A stretch of 64,000 bases of DNA from Sphingopyxis sp. (GTDB lineage Bacteria > Pseudomonadota > Alphaproteobacteria > Sphingomonadales > Sphingomonadaceae), in the NCBI GenBank assembly GCA_002733865.1, contig NVXM01000026.1, positions 124,001 through 188,000 on the forward strand, in the 5' to 3' direction. Position 1 is the stretch's first letter; every line of letters begins with the position of its first letter. The translations under genes and the position numbers were made by a program. This document shows positions 1 to 9,828 of this stretch, one piece after another. Under the pieces are notes generated by a model. That model searched no databases, was not told the origin of the DNA, and saw only the letters and a list, made by a program, of their open reading frames with translations.

Positions 1-775
1 ACCGAATCGGCGCGTTCTTTACCCGGGGCTGTTCGGCATCGATCTCCCAGGGGTGAAAATAGAATATCGCCCCATGCCCGTCATCGCGCTGCATTTTTCG
101 AATGGATCGGTCATATAATGCATAGGGCAAAAGCCTGAAAAATCCGCCGCCGCCAGCTGCGAACACGCGATCGCCCAGTCTGACCGTCGTCACCGGCAAT
201 TCGATAAAATCCGATTGCGCGACCGGCTTCCAGGCAAATCGCGGCGAACCTGCCCAGCCATAATGGTCATGGTTGATCGGCGCGACGCTCGATGAATAGA
301 CATATCCTTCTTCAGCCAGAATCTGATGCGCCCAGGGCGTCCGCTGGTCAATCGAGAAACTGGGCGCTCGATAGCCCACCACGCGCTGGCCGGACGTGTC
401 TTCCAGAATCTTCCGGCTTTTATCCAGGTCTGCCCGAAATTGATCCGCCGACATGGTAAAGACCCGGGCGTGATCATAGCCGTGGCTGGCGATTTCGTGC
501 CCCGCCGAAACGATCTGCTGCATCAATTGCGGATAGCGTTCTGCCACCCAACCCAGAATGAAAAAAGTCGCTTTTATACCGGCCTCATCGAACAGCGCCA
601 AGACCGCCTCGGTGTTGCGCTCGACCCGATGCTGCAGATGATCCCAGTCCGCGCGATCAATGACCGTCTCAAAGGCTCCCACCTGAAACCAGTCCTCGAT
701 ATCGACAGACATGGCGTTGAGCAAAGCATCCGCTTTTCTCGCCGTCGCAAATGATTCAGGCTGCGCGTCCCGCAT
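1..775 (-). CDS. XrtA-locus polysaccharide deacetylase (3' end outside window)
   Basis: The frame is open from an ATG at 775 to base 1, 258 codons, so the gene lacks only its last part. It is a NodB-type carbohydrate esterase: SVDIEDWF near residues 23-30 supplies the metal/catalytic aspartates, SHGYDH at 97-102 gives the two zinc histidines, and GYRAPSFSID follows. The final visible stretch FHPWEIDAEQPR matches the C-terminal DUF3473-like part of the PEP-CTERM-locus deacetylase subfamily. It should deacetylate the exported polysaccharide, probably in the periplasm, although no clear signal peptide is seen. Its start overlaps the end of the upstream ATPase gene by about 20 bp, so the two are translationally linked. 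Family assignment is firm; substrate is inferred. Confidence 0.9.
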   Translation of the reverse strand, partial: MRDAQPESFATARKADALLNAMSVDIEDWFQVGAFETVIDRADWDHLQHRVERNTEAVLALFDEAGIKATFFILGWVAERYPQLMQQIVSAGHEIASHGYDHARVFTMSADQFRADLDKSRKILEDTSGQRVVGYRAPSFSIDQRTPWAHQILAEEGYVYSSSVAPINHDHYGWAGSPRFAWKPVAQSDFIELPVTTVRLGDRVFAAGGGGFFRLLPYALYDRSIRKMQRDDGHGAIFYFHPWEIDAEQPRVKNAPIR

Positions 776-2033
776 TTTTATAGCTTTCCTTGCTCCGGAC
801 ATCATTCTCGACCCATTCTACGAGCATGGTCAAGATACGGTGCACATTCTTTTCCTGCCCGTCCATGCGCGTTTCGAGCTGCGACAGCCGCTTTGCCAAC
901 ATGTTGAGCCGCTCGACAATTTCTTTGTCCGCTTGCGGTGCCTGCATCTTGGCGGGCGCAGGCGCTGCCGTGGGTTGAGTGTCTGCCTCGGACAACTTTT
1001 GCTCCGGTAGCTCGGCTTGCGTGGATTGTGCTGGCGCTTCCGGCTTGAGGAGATTGACGACGTCTGGCTCTGGCTTGAACTCAAGTTCTGCCTCCGGTGC
1101 CGATGAATTAGCCGCTGCTTCAGCCGTCTGTTCTGCGGCACGCTGATAATCCCGTTTCGGTTTTTCCCACAGCGGGTTCGTTAGTTCTGTTGCTGCACGG
1201 GGCGGCGCAGCAATTTCCACATCCTCTCCCTTCAGGTCAGCAAGCACCTTTTCGACCAGCGTCGGATCGATCGTTTCAGCATGCTCGATGGATCCCATAA
1301 GCAAAATCCGGCTCATCAGCGCGTTGATCTTGCGTGGGACACCGTCGGTTTCGGCATATAGCATCCGGAATACGCCAGAAGTGATCTTCGGCCGGCCTGA
1401 CCATCCGCTTTTGGAAAGCCGATGAGTTACATAGGGTTCGATTTCCTCGGGACCCATTGGTTCCAGATGATGATGCGCGATGATCCTCTGACGCAATTGT
1501 TCCAGCTGGTTCGAGTTTTGCAACATGTCGCGAAACTCTGGCTGGCCAAGCAGAAAAATCTGCAGCAAAGCCTGTCCGCCAAGCTGGAAATTCGACAGCA
1601 TCCGCAACTCTTCAAGCGCGCCCGCCGGAAGATTTTGTGACTCGTCGACGATCAGCAGACAACGGCGACCGGCACGCGCTTCGGCATGCAGGAATTCCTC
1701 AATAGCACTGAGCAACTGAGCCTTGTCCATATGGTCGGTATCAATATCGAAATGATTGGCCGCAACGCGCACGATATCTTCGCTGTCGAGCTTCGTTGTC
1801 ACGATGTTTGCGGCCGTCAAACGCGCCTTGTCGATCGTCGCCATCAGATGTCTGACCAGAGTGGTCTTGCCCGCTCCCACGTCGCCGGTGATAACAATGA
1901 AGCCCTCGCCCTGCGCCAGGCCATAGCCAAGATAGGACAGCGCCTTGCGGTGGGTCAGACTTTCGAAATAAAAATGCGGATCGGGAGTCAGTTGAAAGGG
2001 CCGACCATTCAATCCGTAGAAGCTATCATACAT
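756..2033 (-). CDS. XrtA/PEP-CTERM system-associated ATPase (ExeA-like)
   Basis: A 425-residue AAA-type ATPase resembling ExeA/GspA, of the kind found in exosortase A polysaccharide loci. Walker A GDVGAGKT lies at residues 50-57 and Walker B LLIVDE ends at 131. The N-terminus YDSFYGLNGRPFQLTPDP is typical of the family. Beyond residue 280 there is an acidic, Pro/Ala-rich linker and a short C-terminal coiled-coil (about 380-410). The start at 2033 is chosen over an ATG six codons upstream because GGAG sits seven bases before it. It lies between the beta-barrel and deacetylase genes of the same operon. Its precise role is not established; energising or organising export is an inference. Confidence 0.88.
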   Translation of the reverse strand: MYDSFYGLNGRPFQLTPDPHFYFESLTHRKALSYLGYGLAQGEGFIVITGDVGAGKTTLVRHLMATIDKARLTAANIVTTKLDSEDIVRVAANHFDIDTDHMDKAQLLSAIEEFLHAEARAGRRCLLIVDESQNLPAGALEELRMLSNFQLGGQALLQIFLLGQPEFRDMLQNSNQLEQLRQRIIAHHHLEPMGPEEIEPYVTHRLSKSGWSGRPKITSGVFRMLYAETDGVPRKINALMSRILLMGSIEHAETIDPTLVEKVLADLKGEDVEIAAPPRAATELTNPLWEKPKRDYQRAAEQTAEAAANSSAPEAELEFKPEPDVVNLLKPEAPAQSTQAELPEQKLSEADTQPTAAPAPAKMQAPQADKEIVERLNMLAKRLSQLETRMDGQEKNVHRILTMLVEWVENDVRSKESYKNAGRAA

Positions 2034-2068
2034 ACTCGTATCTCCGATCATCAGCGACGATGATGTTC

Positions 2069-3691
2069 TTAAAAATCATATCTGAGCCCCAGCAAGGCGG
2101 ATGCGGTAATTGCGCTGTCAAAGCCATCCTGCTGAAAACTGTCCAGGCCGACCGCTGCGGTACCCTGCAGACGCGGCAAAATCTGGCGATAATATGCGGC
2201 ATTGGCACCGATGCCAAAGACATTGGGCGCATCGACAAAGCCGCTGTCGAGCAGATTGGCGTACAGATTGGCGTCGAAGCTGGAATAGGCATCGATTTCC
2301 CGGCCAACCGAAAGATTGGCATAGTAATTTTGATCGACCAGACCGTCGACTGCAGACACTGCGCCCAATTGCGACGCAAAATAGCTGCGCCGCGCATATC
2401 CCACTCCGAGGCCGGTATTCCAGCCGCCCGTGTTATAGGTTAGCTGCCCGTTGACCCCGCGCGCCCGAAAGGACGATGCCGCCGCTGATTGCAGGACATC
2501 GTTAAAGCAGAGGCTGCTCGTTTCACCGAACGCACATCCGTTCAGTTCACCACTGAGAGGGTTGCGCGAACTGGAGAAACTGGTCCCCAAATTGGCCAGA
2601 TTGTCATTCAGCAAATTGCCGAAGCCGGACACCGTATCATAGACTGAGATATTCAGCGCCATGTTCTGATTGGGCTGGTAAGCAAAGCTGCCCAAGTAAG
2701 TTTCGCTGCCATAGCGCTGACCAACCCGTGCTTCGAGCGAGGTGCGACGGCTGGGCCGCCACAGAACACCGGCATCCCAGAACACGCCATCCTGATCATA
2801 GGACAGCAGTCGAGGCGATGTTTCGTCGGTGACCAGTCGGCCGTCATCTCCGATAACCGGAACGCCATTGGCATCACGCACCGCATCACGTTCGGAAATT
2901 TCTATATCTTCATAACCGACACCGCCAACCAGAGCGAGCGTTCCGGAGACCGGCACGGTCACGTCGGCGCGGACATGTTTCGCATCAAAGCGCTGGTCCA
3001 GCTGCCCGCCATCTTCCCGGTCCCATCCGGCACTGACGGCCCAGCCGACCGGCAATTCACCGGGCTGCATGCCAACGCTCAGACTGGCCGACTGGCTGAC
3101 GCTATCGTCGAACACGTCAATCGGGATCTGACCCGGTGGCAAGGCACCGGTGCTCTTATTTTCTACCTTGGTGTAGCCAATCCGATAACCCGCATTGACG
3201 TCAAGCGCGCCGACTTGGGTCGAAAGGTCTGGCCCTGCATAAACCGAGTAGACCTGCGTGACATTGTCGATATTGCCAACCGTATTTGATGGTGAACCGC
3301 CGCGCAAATCGACACGGCTACGGGTCGCGATCCCGCCAGCTTCCAGAGACAGGAGATTGGGCACTAGCTGCACTCTGCCGCGCGCCAGCCCGGTAACGAT
3401 ATCATCGTCGCCCAGATTGTCCTGATAATAGAATCGACGCTCATAGCGCACATTCAGCTGGGCCGCAGCATTGCGGGTCTGGATCGACGTATCGACACCG
3501 GCCGCAACCGACGTATAGGTCAGCACATCGCTGCCATCTTTCAGATCGGCAACGAGCACCTGTTGAATTTCGATATAGGGCGCGACATCGGCCTGGCGTT
3601 CGCGGGCCTCAGCTGCCGGCGCAGCGAAGCCAAGCAGAGGGAGCAACATGCTCCCATATTTCAGGACATTTTTAGTCTTCGGCGAGGTCAT
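2069..3691 (-). CDS. PEP-CTERM-locus outer-membrane beta-barrel protein
   Basis: A 540-residue secreted protein with a signal peptide (KYGSMLLPLLGFAAPAAEA) and alternating hydrophobic/polar strands through to a C-terminal aromatic strand, LLGLRYDF, as expected for an outer-membrane barrel. It belongs to the TIGR03016-like group found in exosortase A loci. It may be the outer-membrane pore or scaffold for the polymer, which is inference. The start at 3691 (MTSPKTK) is preferred because GGAG lies nine bases upstream and the kinase stop is at 3696; in-frame ATGs at 3757 and 3706 would overlap the kinase gene. Confidence 0.82.
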   Translation of the reverse strand: MTSPKTKNVLKYGSMLLPLLGFAAPAAEARERQADVAPYIEIQQVLVADLKDGSDVLTYTSVAAGVDTSIQTRNAAAQLNVRYERRFYYQDNLGDDDIVTGLARGRVQLVPNLLSLEAGGIATRSRVDLRGGSPSNTVGNIDNVTQVYSVYAGPDLSTQVGALDVNAGYRIGYTKVENKSTGALPPGQIPIDVFDDSVSQSASLSVGMQPGELPVGWAVSAGWDREDGGQLDQRFDAKHVRADVTVPVSGTLALVGGVGYEDIEISERDAVRDANGVPVIGDDGRLVTDETSPRLLSYDQDGVFWDAGVLWRPSRRTSLEARVGQRYGSETYLGSFAYQPNQNMALNISVYDTVSGFGNLLNDNLANLGTSFSSSRNPLSGELNGCAFGETSSLCFNDVLQSAAASSFRARGVNGQLTYNTGGWNTGLGVGYARRSYFASQLGAVSAVDGLVDQNYYANLSVGREIDAYSSFDANLYANLLDSGFVDAPNVFGIGANAAYYRQILPRLQGTAAVGLDSFQQDGFDSAITASALLGLRYDF

Positions 3692-3695
3692 GGGT

Positions 3696-4613
3696 TCACT
3701 CTCCATATCCGTAATAGGATCCAAAGCGCCGTCCGGTTGGCGAGAATTTCGTGCCATTCAGAAGCAGTTGGATATGTTCACATCCGCCCATCAAACCGAG
3801 CGCATCGCGCAAGGCGGTCTCCGTTGTTTCGTCCGCTTTGACCACCATCACGACCTGCCCGACATGGGTTGCCAGAACCGAAGCCGGCGATGCCGACAAT
3901 GCCGGTGGTGAATCGAAGATCACGATGCGGTGGGGATTATTTTGCGTCAGACGGTTGAGCACCTGCTCGGTCTGCGAAGATGCCAGATATTCGGTATCGG
4001 CGTTGGTCTGGTCGCCGGCTGGCAAGATGGCCAAACCGGCAATATCCGTATGAATGATGCAATTTTCGACCGGCAATTCCGGATCGGCCAGCGCGTCCAT
4101 GAGGCCTTTACTGCCCTCCAGTCCGAGACTGGACAGAATGCTGGGTTTGGCGAAATCGGCATCAACCAGCAGGACCTCATTATCCTTCTCTGCGGCGATC
4201 GACAGAGCCAGGTTCAGGGCACAGAATGTCTTGCCTTCATCGGGATGCGCCGAACAGATCAATATCCGTTCGCCATTGCGAACCGGTGCGGTTTTCTGGT
4301 TGCCCTTTGCAGCGAGCAGCAGCTGACGTTTGATGATCCGGAATTCCTCGGAAATACCGGTTACCGGTCCGCCGGGGACGATGAAGCCGGCTTCCCGCAG
4401 CTTGTCCCGATCGACAATCACGCGCGGCCCATCATAAGTTTCGATTGGTCGAGGTGTTACCGGCGTGACTGGCCGTAACTCAGCCGCAGATGACGCATCA
4501 TCCTGAGCACGGCGCTTCTGGTCGCCGGTTCGAACCGCAGGGATATAGTCATAGATCTCTCCTGCTCTTTCGAGCAGCGAGCCAGGCTTTCTGGGTGGAT
4601 CGAAGTTGTTCAT
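3696..4613 (-). CDS. XrtA-associated tyrosine autokinase (BY-kinase)
   Basis: A 305-residue cytoplasmic bacterial tyrosine kinase of the Wzc/CpsD type that partners with the chain-length protein encoded just upstream. The P-loop SAHPDEGKT is at 121-129, Walker A' LLVDADF around 148-154, and Walker B VIFDSPP in the C-terminal half. The C-terminus has a small tyrosine cluster (SYYGYGE) that can serve as the autophosphorylation site. The start at 4613 has AGGA upstream and sits 10 bp after the preceding stop; an ATG six codons earlier would overlap the Wzz-like gene. Kinase and Wzz-like protein together usually set polymer length and drive export. Confidence 0.9.
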   Translation of the reverse strand: MNNFDPPRKPGSLLERAGEIYDYIPAVRTGDQKRRAQDDASSAAELRPVTPVTPRPIETYDGPRVIVDRDKLREAGFIVPGGPVTGISEEFRIIKRQLLLAAKGNQKTAPVRNGERILICSAHPDEGKTFCALNLALSIAAEKDNEVLLVDADFAKPSILSSLGLEGSKGLMDALADPELPVENCIIHTDIAGLAILPAGDQTNADTEYLASSQTEQVLNRLTQNNPHRIVIFDSPPALSASPASVLATHVGQVVMVVKADETTETALRDALGLMGGCEHIQLLLNGTKFSPTGRRFGSYYGYGE

Positions 4614-4623
4614 ATCTGCTTCC

Positions 4624-6156
4624 TCAGGCAACCATTCCGCGCTGGATAAATTCGACGATCATCAGCATTCCGAAAACGCCGAATAGTGCGCCGCTTGTGC
4701 CGTAAAAAATGCGCAGTTTTTTCTTCTGGATCGCTCGCTGAGCGTTGGTCAGGATCTGCGAAACAGACCCTATCACAGGCAGGCCACTCGCTTTTTCCAG
4801 CTTGTCCGCTGTCGGGTAGGTTGTTTGCAACTGTCCCAGCGCAAAGGCTGTGCCAACACCACCGCCAATGCCGGCTATCAAAACCACCGCCAGCAATAGT
4901 GGCCGATTCGGTGCGGCCGGAGACCGCGGGCTGGACGGAGGGTCAATCACGCGAAACTGGACAGAGTCCGTTTCCGATTCCACCTGACCGCGCAATTTGA
5001 TTTGCTCCCGATCGGTCAGCAGCTGGTCATACTGGCTCTTGAGCACCTCATAATCGCGATTGATCCGCGACATTTCAGCAGCAACCCCTGGCTCCATCGT
5101 CTGTTTCGAGGCCAGTTGAGCCATGTCGGCCTGCAGCGCATTTTTCCGCGCCTGCAAGGCAGCGATGCTGGCCTGGCGTTCGGCGCGCATGCTCTGCAGC
5201 GAACTATAGGCTGGATTTGGGGTCTGATAACCACCTCCTCCAGCTGGTTCTTTGGCTGCCTGGCGTCGCAGCGCGGCAATTTCATTTTTCATCGAAATCA
5301 CATCAGGATGGCTGTCGGTCCATCCGCGCGCGCGCGCTGAGGCCAAGTTTGCCTGTGCCTGGGCAAGCTGGCCACGGGCGCCGCCGGCGCCCACTCCTGG
5401 CGTCGCCAATGTCGAAGGCGTGCCCGACAGCTGGCCATTCAATGCGGCCAGCGAAGCCGATGCCTGGCTGATTTGCGAGTCAATCTGCGCCAGTTCGGCA
5501 CGGGCGGCTTCCATGCGCTGGCTGATTGAGCCAACACCCGGCAGCAAGCCCAGATTTTCTGTTTCGAACTGAACCCGCTTCTGTTCCAGCTCCTGAAGAT
5601 CTTTTTCGCGTTGGGCGAGTTGGGCATCCAGAAACTTGATCGTCTGGCTGGTTTCGACGCGGTCACCGGACAGGTTTTCCTCGACAAATATGTCGATCAT
5701 CTTCTGGACGATATCGCGGGCCAGAACGGCATTTTCTGCATCAGACAGATTGGTGGCCGATGATTTCGCCGTAATCTCGAACAGATTGTCCTTTTCGGAT
5801 TTTATTTCGATATTCTTGCGCAGCATCTCGACCTTGTTGGCAAGTTCCCGGTCGGTTGACACCGACTGGTTGAGCGCGGTGCCGCGGACAACTTTTTCGA
5901 GATTGATCGTGGAAGCGAGCGTTTCCTGAACGCGCTCCATATTCTTTTTGCGCTCGCGCGCGTCGACGCCGACCTTGTCTGACAAGATGGATTGCATCTC
6001 GACGGAAATGCGCGCTTTTGATTCATAGCTATTGGGAATCAGTGCAACCACAAGCCAGCCCAGCAAGCACAGAGCCCACGCAACCGCCAGTGCAAGCCAG
6101 CGTCGATTCCAGACGCTGTACACCGCAATCTTAATTTCGTCATAGAGACCGTTCAT
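4624..6156 (-). CDS. Wzz-like chain-length determinant (XrtA locus)
   Basis: A 510-residue inner-membrane polysaccharide co-polymerase. It has a cytoplasmic N-terminus, a first membrane helix at about 18-40 (LALAVAWALCLLGWLVVALI), a long periplasmic coiled-coil region rich in Glu/Gln/Ala (about 160-400), a PxxP-like stretch DPPSSPRSPAAPNRP, and a second membrane helix at about 432-452. A further hydrophobic segment near the C-terminus (about 480-505) is unusual and may be a third helix. It lies directly between the export lipoprotein and the tyrosine kinase genes, its expected partners in polymer-length control. Confidence 0.9.
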   Translation of the reverse strand: MNGLYDEIKIAVYSVWNRRWLALAVAWALCLLGWLVVALIPNSYESKARISVEMQSILSDKVGVDARERKKNMERVQETLASTINLEKVVRGTALNQSVSTDRELANKVEMLRKNIEIKSEKDNLFEITAKSSATNLSDAENAVLARDIVQKMIDIFVEENLSGDRVETSQTIKFLDAQLAQREKDLQELEQKRVQFETENLGLLPGVGSISQRMEAARAELAQIDSQISQASASLAALNGQLSGTPSTLATPGVGAGGARGQLAQAQANLASARARGWTDSHPDVISMKNEIAALRRQAAKEPAGGGGYQTPNPAYSSLQSMRAERQASIAALQARKNALQADMAQLASKQTMEPGVAAEMSRINRDYEVLKSQYDQLLTDREQIKLRGQVESETDSVQFRVIDPPSSPRSPAAPNRPLLLAVVLIAGIGGGVGTAFALGQLQTTYPTADKLEKASGLPVIGSVSQILTNAQRAIQKKKLRIFYGTSGALFGVFGMLMIVEFIQRGMVA

Positions 6157-6195
6157 GTGTTCGTTCGATTCCTGTGAAAGAGAGCCAACGGCTGA

Positions 6196-6852
6196 TTAAA
6201 ACATGCTTTCGGGGATGATGATCACGTCACCGGGACGCAGCATGACATTGGCGCTGGTTTCGCCCTTCTTCATCAGATCATCGATACGGAGAGCAAATTC
6301 CTTCTGCTTGCCGGTACCGCGATCAAAGCGGATCAACCGGGCGCGGTTACCCGAAGCAAATTCGGACATGCCGCCGACCGCGATCATCGCGTCGAGCAGG
6401 GTCATATTGGCCCGATAAGGAATGGACGCCGGCTTCTCGGTCGCACCCACGATGCGGATTTGCTGCGAGAAAGTGCCGGAGAAATTGTTGACGATGACGG
6501 AGACCAGAGGCTCATTGATATATTGCGACAATTGCAGGGTCAGATCCTGCGCCAACATCGCTGGGGTTTTGCCGACTGCAGGCATGTCGGTAATCAATGG
6601 TGTCGTAATGCGGCCATCAGGACGAACCTGAACTTTCGCGCCGAGTTCCGGATTGCGCCAGACGAAAATGGTCAGCTCGTCCAGCGGACCGATCACATAT
6701 TCTTCACCGGGACCTTCCTGCATGGAGACAAAGGATGCCGGCGGCAGCTGCGGACCACTGGAACTGCCCGAACAGCCAGCAACCGCCAGTGACGCCATGC
6801 CGGCACCCAGCATCAACTTGGCTAAACGATTGTTTTTCATACCAGAACGCAT
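6196..6852 (-). CDS. XrtA-system exopolysaccharide export lipoprotein (OPX family)
   Basis: A 218-residue polysaccharide export protein of the Wza/OPX family. The N-terminus MRSGMKNNRLAKLM leads into a lipobox ending LAVAGC, so it is expected to be lipidated. A Poly_export domain (YVIGPLDELTIFVWRNPEL) and one SLBB-type domain (IRIVGATEKPASIPY) follow, ending in MLRPGDVIIIPESMF. It is short compared with E. coli Wza and probably works with a separate barrel protein. The start at 6852 is chosen because GAGGTGG precedes it; a longer in-frame extension would place 21 unlikely residues before the signal. It is the first gene of the six-gene operon, and the 169-bp gap upstream (6853-7021) is the likely promoter region. 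Confidence 0.9.
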   Translation of the reverse strand: MRSGMKNNRLAKLMLGAGMASLAVAGCSGSSSGPQLPPASFVSMQEGPGEEYVIGPLDELTIFVWRNPELGAKVQVRPDGRITTPLITDMPAVGKTPAMLAQDLTLQLSQYINEPLVSVIVNNFSGTFSQQIRIVGATEKPASIPYRANMTLLDAMIAVGGMSEFASGNRARLIRFDRGTGKQKEFALRIDDLMKKGETSANVMLRPGDVIIIPESMF

Positions 6853-7021
6853 TTTTCCACCTCGTCTAAAGCCTCTGGTGAATGGCCGTATTTCAACGGA
6901 AAACAGCCAATCCACGCAAAGTCACAGGCTGGATATGCTGGAAAATAGTGAATATAGCGTTAGGATTTGCTGAATTTACGATTAACGATGACAGCGCATA
7001 ACCGAAGCCAACGGGCTTGAA

Positions 7022-8257
7022 TTATTGCACTAATATCTCGCTTGCGGGCCCTTGCCCGAGAAAGTTGGCGGGGCTTGCACTGGCGCCGTAGGCTCCGGCG
7101 CAGAAGATAGCGACGATATCACCGACGCTCGCCTGCGGCATCGCAGCATTGTCGCTCAAACGATCGAGAGGCGTACACAGACAACCCACGATCGACACCG
7201 TTTCTGCCGGCTCTTCCTCGAATCTGTTCGCGATAGCCGCTGGATAATTGCGTCGCACGACCGTTCCGAAATTGCCGCTGGCGGCGAGCTGGTGATGCAA
7301 GCCACCGTCGGTGACGAGGAAAATATGTCCCTGGCTTTCCTTGCGGTCAACGATGCGGGTCAGATAGACACCGGCTTCACCAACCAGATAGCGGCCCAGT
7401 TCGATCGCAAACTGGGTAGACGACAGAATATCCGGCAATTGCCTGAGCTGATCGGATAACGCATTGCCGACCTTGATGATGTCCAGCTGTTCATCGCCCG
7501 GGAAATAGGGAATACCGAAACCACCGCCCAGATTGACATGCTCCGGCGCGCGCCCGATCTCCTTCGCCAGATCGGCCGCGAGTGCCAGGGTTTGCGACTG
7601 TGTTTCGATGATGGCGTCCGCGCTCAGCGCCTGTGAGCCGGCAAAAATGTGAAAGCCGCGCCAATCCGCCCCGGCATCCAATATCCGTTTCACCGTCGGC
7701 GCGACCAATTCGATATCCATACCGAACGGCTTGGCACCGCCGCCCATTTTCATTCCCGACCCCTTGAGATCGAAATTCGGATTGACCCGGATCGCCAGTC
7801 GCGGGGTTTTTCCCAAGGCCACGCCAATCTTCAGAGCCCGGTCACATTCGCTCGGTGATTCGATATTGATGCTGACGCCGGCCTTAATCGCCTCTTCAAG
7901 TTCATCGTCTCTTTTTCCCGGCCCCGCGAAGCTGATATGCGCCGGTTCTGCGCCGGCTTCGAGGGCCATGCGCAATTCTCCGCCTGAGGCAATATCGATC
8001 CCATCGGCCAAACCGACCATGTGGTGGAGCACTGGCTGGAACGGATTGGCTTTCATGGCAAAGTGAAGGTCCAGACCATCAGGCATAGCGGCCCGCAGTT
8101 GCGCCATCCGGCTGTCAAGCATCCGGGTGGAATAGACAAACAGCGGCGAGCCATGTTGCGCGACGAGCGCGCTGGCGGTCAGGCCACCAATTGCAAGCTC
8201 ACCATCAATCGCTTCATATCCAGACGGGATCGGCCCGGTGGGTTTGGTCTTAATCAT
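7022..8257 (-). CDS. PLP-dependent decarboxylase, exosortase A system-associated
   Basis: A 411-residue fold-III PLP decarboxylase related to diaminopimelate/ornithine decarboxylases. The PLP lysine is in HFAMKANPF (about residues 65-73), a glycine-rich phosphate-binding loop is seen in LGGGFGIPY, and the C-terminal catalytic cysteine region is LCTPLDRL. This matches the exosortase-locus subfamily (TIGR03099-like). Its start overlaps the stop of the AMP-ligase gene by four bases (ATGA), so the two enzymes are co-translated. A role in making an amine or amino-acid-derived substituent for the polysaccharide is inferred from the neighbouring ligase, ACP and FemAB genes; the true substrate is unknown. 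Confidence 0.88.
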   Translation of the reverse strand: MIKTKPTGPIPSGYEAIDGELAIGGLTASALVAQHGSPLFVYSTRMLDSRMAQLRAAMPDGLDLHFAMKANPFQPVLHHMVGLADGIDIASGGELRMALEAGAEPAHISFAGPGKRDDELEEAIKAGVSINIESPSECDRALKIGVALGKTPRLAIRVNPNFDLKGSGMKMGGGAKPFGMDIELVAPTVKRILDAGADWRGFHIFAGSQALSADAIIETQSQTLALAADLAKEIGRAPEHVNLGGGFGIPYFPGDEQLDIIKVGNALSDQLRQLPDILSSTQFAIELGRYLVGEAGVYLTRIVDRKESQGHIFLVTDGGLHHQLAASGNFGTVVRRNYPAAIANRFEEEPAETVSIVGCLCTPLDRLSDNAAMPQASVGDIVAIFCAGAYGASASPANFLGQGPASEILVQ

Positions 8258-9798
8258 TCAACATCCATGCTGGCCAGTAAATTGCGATCCAGTTTCCCGT
8301 TCGGATTCTTCGGGAATTCGGACAGCAGGATGATATCTCTGGGGTGCATAAAATTCGGTAAATTTTGCTTTAAATAGTTTTCCAGTTGATCGGAGAGCGC
8401 ATCGGTTTCGGACATATTTTCAACCGGCCGGACAAACAAACGGATAGCCTGGCCAAGCCGTTCATCGGGCACGCCCAGCGCAACCGCTTCGGCAGCAATG
8501 CCTGATTCTACGGCACTTTCCTCAATTTCTGTAGGGCTGATACGATTGCCGGAGCTTTTGATCATGGCATCATCGCGGCTGACGAAATAGAGCAATCCAT
8601 CCTTGCCGCGCTTCACCGTATCACCAGAGAAAACAGCGGTACCGCTGGACGTCGCCGCTGCCGGTGCAGGCTTGAAACGTTGAGCCGTTCTTTCGGGATC
8701 ATTCCAATAGCCTTGCGCTACCAGGGGGCCGCAATGGACCAGTTCGCCCGGCTGATCAGGCGCAGCAATGGCACCGTTTTCATCGACCACCAGAATTTCG
8801 GCAAACGGGATCGCCGTGCCCATGCTGGTTGGATTGTCGTCGATCAGCGAGGGATCAAGATAGGTCGAACGAAACGCTTCGGTCAGGCCATACATCGCAT
8901 AGATATCGGTTTTTTCGCCAAAAATCCCGCGCAACTGTTTGACCAGCGTCGGGGTCAGCGCTCCACCGCTGTTTGTCAGCCGCCGCATGGATGCAACCGC
9001 TTCCTCAGGCCAGTCTTGCTCGACCAGTTGCACCCAGAGCGGCGGCACCGCTGCCAGGGTCGTGATCTGCTCACGCGCACAGACTTTCAGCACGTCGCGA
9101 GGCGTCAGATAATCCAGCGGCACCGCACATCCACCCGCCGCCCAGGTGGACAACAACTGGTTCTGGCCATAGTCAAAGCTCAGCGGCAACACGCAGATCG
9201 TGCGGTCGTCGGCCGACAGCTTGAGATAATCCGCGACGCTGAGTGCGCCGAGCGTAAGATTGGCGTGGCTGAGCATCACGCCCTTGGGCCGACCGGTCGA
9301 GCCACTGGTATACAGGATGGCCGCCAGATCATCGACATTCGTCGTTGCGGCACTGGGTTGGATCGGATTGACGATTGACTCCAGAGCGGCCTCGACCACC
9401 TTGTCTTCGAACCGGCTCCACGCCGCATCGTCGCTGCCGTCCGCGAGCGTTTTCAGGCGGCCGCTATTGCTGATCAGCAACCTGGCCCCGCTATCCGCCA
9501 TGATATAGGCAACCTGCGCCTGTTTAAGCAGAGGATTGATCGGCACGTGCACCAGGCCGGCGCGAGCAGCAGCCAGCGGCATGATGCAGGCCAGTTCGGT
9601 TTTCGAGAGCCAGGTCGCCACGCGATCGCCCTGGACGACGCCTTGGTCCCGCAGCCATGACGCCAGCAAAGCGATACGATGATTTAACATCTTGTAGCTA
9701 AGGTTACCGGAACGCGTCACGAGAGCGCTCGCATCCGGATCCTTGTCTATAGTCAAATGGTCGAGCGGAAATGCGGCGGTTTCGGGAGCAATATTCAA
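8254..9798 (-). CDS. Acyl-CoA ligase (AMP-forming), exosortase A system-associated
   Basis: A 514-residue ANL-superfamily adenylating enzyme. The P-loop motif YTSGSTGRPKGVM (about residues 168-180), the YGLTE motif in the middle, and the C-terminal lysine in NPNGKLDR are intact, so it should activate a carboxylate as acyl-AMP. Its close operon partner is the PLP decarboxylase; an acyl carrier protein gene lies about 1.1 kb away in the divergent operon, so loading onto ACP is plausible instead of CoA. The gene faces the FemAB-like gene head to head with roughly 30 bp between the starts. Confidence 0.88.
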   Translation of the reverse strand: MNIAPETAAFPLDHLTIDKDPDASALVTRSGNLSYKMLNHRIALLASWLRDQGVVQGDRVATWLSKTELACIMPLAAARAGLVHVPINPLLKQAQVAYIMADSGARLLISNSGRLKTLADGSDDAAWSRFEDKVVEAALESIVNPIQPSAATTNVDDLAAILYTSGSTGRPKGVMLSHANLTLGALSVADYLKLSADDRTICVLPLSFDYGQNQLLSTWAAGGCAVPLDYLTPRDVLKVCAREQITTLAAVPPLWVQLVEQDWPEEAVASMRRLTNSGGALTPTLVKQLRGIFGEKTDIYAMYGLTEAFRSTYLDPSLIDDNPTSMGTAIPFAEILVVDENGAIAAPDQPGELVHCGPLVAQGYWNDPERTAQRFKPAPAAATSSGTAVFSGDTVKRGKDGLLYFVSRDDAMIKSSGNRISPTEIEESAVESGIAAEAVALGVPDERLGQAIRLFVRPVENMSETDALSDQLENYLKQNLPNFMHPRDIILLSEFPKNPNGKLDRNLLASMDVE

Positions 9799-9828
9799 TG
9801 TTTGACCTATGGGAAAAAGAGCAGATTT